Positions 61,298 through 64,000 of a stretch of DNA of 64,000 nt are shown here, in pieces. This DNA is from Lacisediminihabitans sp040549525. GTDB taxonomy: Bacteria; Actinomycetota; Actinomycetes; Actinomycetales; Microbacteriaceae. The notes below the pieces were generated by a model that saw only the letters and a list, made by a program, of their open reading frames with translations, ran no database searches and had not been told where the DNA came from. A program made the translations under genes and the position numbers. The stretch lies in the NCBI RefSeq assembly GCF_040549525.1, contig NZ_JBEPTM010000004.1:1-64000 (forward strand), read 5' to 3'. Each line of letters begins with the position of its first letter. Position 1 is the first letter of the stretch.

Positions 61298-62250
61298 GAT
61301 GCCTCCTCCGGGGTGAAGGCGCGCACCCGGCGAAGCAGCACGAGAAGCACCACGCTCGCGACCGCGAACAACACCACCGCCAGCGCGGAGGCGTAGCCGA
61401 GCTGGTAGTTGCTGAAGCCGCGCACGTAGAGCCATTCCGTGTAGGTGAGCAGTGAGTTGTCGGGGTAGCCGATGGTGGCTCCGCCGCCCTCGCCGACGGT
61501 CGCCCGACCGGAGGCGACGCTCGACGCGACCGCCGCCTCGGTGAAGTACTGCAGGGCGGCGATGACCCCGGTGACCACGGAAAATACGAGCACGGGCACG
61601 ATAGCGGGCAGTGTGACGTACCAGCCCTTCTGCCAGCTCTTCGCGCCATCAAGCGACGCCGCCTCGTAGAGCTCCTGCGGAACGTCGAGGAGAGAGGCGA
61701 GGAAGATGATCATCACGTCACCCATCACCCACACGCCGAGAAGCAGCAGCGAGGGCTTGGACCACGCCGGATCATTGAACCACAGCGGTCCGTGGATGCC
61801 GATTGCCTTCAGGATCAGGTTCACCGGCCCGGTCCCCGGGTTGAACAGGAACACGAAGGCCACGACGGCGGCCACCGGTGGCACCAGGGCGGGCAGGTAG
61901 AACAGCGTGCGCCAGAACCCGGATGCCTGCTTTGCCCGTACCAAGAGCCAGGCCACCCCGAGGGCGGTCAGGATGCGCACGGGCACCAGGATCACCACGA
62001 ACCAGAGCGTGTTCCCGGCCGCCTGCCACACATTCGGATCTTGGGTGAACAGGTAGGCGTAGTTGCGCAGGCCGATCCACTGGGGGGCCGAGACCAGGTC
62101 GAATCGCGTGAAGGAGTAGTACACGGAGGCGATGAGCGGGTAGACGAAGAAGATCAGCAACCCGAGGATGGCGGGCGCCAGCATCCCGAGCACCGCCCAT
62201 CGCCTTGGTCGGCGGCGCATCCTGGGTCGCGCCGCTGGGGTGGTCGTCAC
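61294..62250 (-). CDS. carbohydrate ABC transporter permease (MalF type)
   Basis: This 318-aa permease starts with a basic cytosolic segment and has six helices with the EAA loop ELYEAASLDGAKSWQKGW. The GTG start lies 1 nt after the stop codon of the binding-protein gene. It forms a heterodimer with the next permease. Confidence 0.92.
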   Translation of the reverse strand: MTTTPAARPRMRRRPRRWAVLGMLAPAILGLLIFFVYPLIASVYYSFTRFDLVSAPQWIGLRNYAYLFTQDPNVWQAAGNTLWFVVILVPVRILTALGVAWLLVRAKQASGFWRTLFYLPALVPPVAAVVAFVFLFNPGTGPVNLILKAIGIHGPLWFNDPAWSKPSLLLLGVWVMGDVMIIFLASLLDVPQELYEAASLDGAKSWQKGWYVTLPAIVPVLVFSVVTGVIAALQYFTEAAVASSVASGRATVGEGGGATIGYPDNSLLTYTEWLYVRGFSNYQLGYASALAVVLFAVASVVLLVLLRRVRAFTPEEAS

Positions 62251-62251
62251 G

Positions 62252-63598
62252 CTACGGTCCGGCGGTCAGGGCGATGGAGGCGTCGATGTCCTTGTCCACC
62301 TTCGCGAGGCCCGCGGCGAGGCCAGTGCCCGATCCCGACTGGTACTTGTGCCAGTAGTCCTCGAACGACTGCTGGTAGCCCGCACCCACGGGGCTCGGGG
62401 GTGTGGTGCCCGAGTGCTCGTTGGCCGCGATGTCCAGAAAGGTCTTGAACTGGGGGGTGACCTCGAGGTCCGGGGAGGCGAGGGCCGCGGATGTGGTTGG
62501 CACATTCTTGAGCCCATTGGAGAGCTTGACGATCGCGCCGGTGTCGGTGGTGAGGTACTTGAGCAGTGCCCAGGCTGCCTCGGGGTTCTTCGCCCCCTTG
62601 GAGATTCCGGCGATATTGCCGGTGATGTAGCCGCCACCGTAGAGCTCGGTGTGGTCATCGGCGGTCGGAAGGGGCGCGGTGCCGTACTCCAAGTTCGGAG
62701 TCTGGTCGTCGATGAACGCGGTGCGATACTCCCCGTCCAGGTTCATGGCCACCTGGCCGGTCTGAAAGGCGTTGTCTGCGGAGAACTCCTGACCGAGCCC
62801 GGAGGTGAAGGCGTTGACCTTGTCGTACCCGATGGCATCGATGAAGCCCTTCTGCCACGTCATCAGCTCGGTCCAGGCGGCATCCCCGCCTATGGCCGAG
62901 TTGCCGTTCTTCTTGAGCCAGGTCGCGCCGGCCAGCGGGCCGAGGTGCGAGGCGGCGTTCTCGTAGAAACCCATCATCGGGTTGAACCCGAGGGTCTTGA
63001 TCGACCCGTCGGCGTTGTACGTGGTGAGGGCGATCGCCATCTTCTCGAGTTCGCTGAGGGTCCTCGGCGGTTCCGAGTATCCCGCCGAGGCCAGGAGTTT
63101 CTTGTTGTAGTAGAGCCCGTAGTCGTCGGCGAGCACCGGCATGCTGCAGCGGGTGCCCTTGTACTCCGTGTAACTGCGCACGGTGGTGCTGAACTGCGTG
63201 AGATCGACCTTGTCGCGGGTGATGTATGGTCCGAGATCGCGGAATGCGCCGCTGCTGCAGAAGTTGCCGACGATGTCGGTGGAGTACGAGAGTCCGACGT
63301 CGACCGAGTTGCCAGCGGCGATGGCCTTCTGCAGCTTCTCGTCATCCTGGCCGCTGTGCACGTCGACCTTCACACCCGGGTTCGCTTTCTCGAAATCGTC
63401 AACGACCGACTGCACGACCTTCGCCTCTCGATCCGAGAAGAAGTGCCAGAAACTCACCGTCCCGGTGAGTTTGGCCGGGGCTGTGGCATCGATCGCGGAG
63501 TTCGTGGCAGCGGGAGAGCATCCGGTCGCAACCAGTGCGACGGCGGCCGACATCGCTAAGACGAAGGCAGCGCGACGGGTGGGGGAGTGACGGTTCAT
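62252..63598 (-). CDS. sugar ABC transporter substrate-binding lipoprotein (family 1)
   Basis: This 448-aa protein has a lipoprotein signal ending VATGC at about residue 27 and then the extracellular sugar-binding fold (TVSFWHFFSDREAKVV, later ITGNIAGISKGAKNPEAAWALLKYL). The GH4 and kinase genes downstream point to a beta-linked disaccharide or amino sugar as ligand. ATG 63598 is chosen over an upstream in-frame codon because it gives a normal signal peptide. Confidence 0.9.
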   Translation of the reverse strand: MNRHSPTRRAAFVLAMSAAVALVATGCSPAATNSAIDATAPAKLTGTVSFWHFFSDREAKVVQSVVDDFEKANPGVKVDVHSGQDDEKLQKAIAAGNSVDVGLSYSTDIVGNFCSSGAFRDLGPYITRDKVDLTQFSTTVRSYTEYKGTRCSMPVLADDYGLYYNKKLLASAGYSEPPRTLSELEKMAIALTTYNADGSIKTLGFNPMMGFYENAASHLGPLAGATWLKKNGNSAIGGDAAWTELMTWQKGFIDAIGYDKVNAFTSGLGQEFSADNAFQTGQVAMNLDGEYRTAFIDDQTPNLEYGTAPLPTADDHTELYGGGYITGNIAGISKGAKNPEAAWALLKYLTTDTGAIVKLSNGLKNVPTTSAALASPDLEVTPQFKTFLDIAANEHSGTTPPSPVGAGYQQSFEDYWHKYQSGSGTGLAAGLAKVDKDIDASIALTAGP

Positions 63599-63629
63599 GG
63601 TTCGAGACCTTTCTGGTGGGGCGAGGGGG

Positions 63630-64000
63630 TCAGGACAGGGTGTCGAGTTCGGCGGACAGGCGTTGGCGCACCTGGTGCACGAGAGTGTGGCGGGCACCGC
63701 GCAGCACAGGATCGCCCGACACCGCCGACCCGCGAATCCGTGGTCGCCAGGGCTGGTCACGTTCGATCTCGGACCGCACGAGGGTCGCGAGCTCGTCGCC
63801 ACCGGCGATCCCGATCGGGCCGCCGATCACGACGACCCCCGGATCGAGGATCGCGAGCACCGGCACGACACCGAGCGCGATCCGAGGGGCCATCTCGGCG
63901 AAGACGGCACTGCGGTTCGGGTGGTCGGTGAGGGCAAGGGCGATGCTGCGGGCATCCGTTCCCTCGACGCCGTGGCGTCTCGCGATCCCGACGATCGCCG
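63630..64000 (-). CDS. ROK family protein, C-terminal part (cut by window end)
   Basis: The frame is open to the right edge. The 123 visible residues are the C-terminal end of a ROK sugar kinase or ROK repressor, with LAILDPGVVVIGGPIGIAGG as the family's C-terminal block. It lies 31 nt before the binding-protein gene on the same strand, so it probably encodes the NagC/XylR-type repressor of this sugar operon. The DNA-binding N-terminus is outside the window, so regulator versus kinase cannot be settled here. Confidence 0.8.
   Translation of the reverse strand, partial: AIVGIARRHGVEGTDARSIALALTDHPNRSAVFAEMAPRIALGVVPVLAILDPGVVVIGGPIGIAGGDELATLVRSEIERDQPWRPRIRGSAVSGDPVLRGARHTLVHQVRQRLSAELDTLS

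Overview
The window is GC-rich DNA packed with genes of actinobacterial type. It fits a member of the Microbacteriaceae (Leifsonia/Cryobacterium-like). The evidence is the aroA-rsgA-hisN operon divergent from a SigR/RsrA thiol-stress pair, a Kgd-type fused 2-oxoglutarate dehydrogenase, a GuaB1-type IMPDH-family enzyme, a MshA-like glycosyltransferase, a RamB-like regulator and GTP-type PEP carboxykinase. GTG starts are frequent, and neighbouring genes often overlap by 4 nt (ATGA/GTGA). Most of the window is ordinary chromosome. I saw no tRNA, rRNA, CRISPR array, insertion sequence or prophage.

Layout. 1-5.7 kb: hisN, rsgA, aroA (minus strand), sigR-rsrA (plus strand) with a near-perfect SigR-type promoter, then a DUF559/Vsr-like nuclease gene bracketed by two palindromic repeats. 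5.7-13.7 kb: kgd, guaB1 and two CNNM/CBS membrane proteins. 13.7-21.9 kb: an old-yellow-enzyme reductase, a HAD phosphatase, NAD(P)HX dehydratase, an amino-acid ABC importer, a GT87-like membrane protein, a thiamine-binding protein and an MFS exporter. 21.9-25.8 kb: a four-gene signalling locus with two related NarL-type response regulators flanking an intact histidine kinase and a membrane protein that resembles a kinase without an H-box. 25.9-28.6 kb: metX and metY for methionine synthesis. 28.7-38.8 kb: PadR-MFS exporter, acyltransferase, SDR, a second MFS exporter, phosphoribosyltransferase, ung, GNAT, an SMR-TetR operon with a clear operator, and an LCP-family wall enzyme.

38.8-49 kb: amidase, a secreted GH114 protein, a frameshifted lipoprotein gene, SDR, a small HExxH membrane protein, MshA-like glycosyltransferase, a flavoprotein disulfide reductase, peroxiredoxin, enoyl-CoA hydratase, an arginase-family protein and an F420/NADP reductase-like protein. 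49-53.5 kb: a possible envelope-stress locus of ECF sigma factor, membrane anti-sigma-like protein, large TPM/coiled-coil/Gly-rich protein (apparently starting at a rare ATT codon) and PspA. 53.5-58.1 kb: GTP-dependent PEPCK divergent from a RamB-like regulator, then glycerate kinase. 58.2-64 kb: a sugar-uptake operon with ROK protein (cut by the window end), ABC binding protein, two permeases, GH4 phospho-glycosidase and a BadF-type kinase.

The least explained material is the palindromic repeat families and their link to the DUF559 nuclease gene, the two-regulator/two-sensor locus, and the sigma/anti-sigma/TPM/PspA locus. All calls come from reading sequence and motifs; no database search was run.
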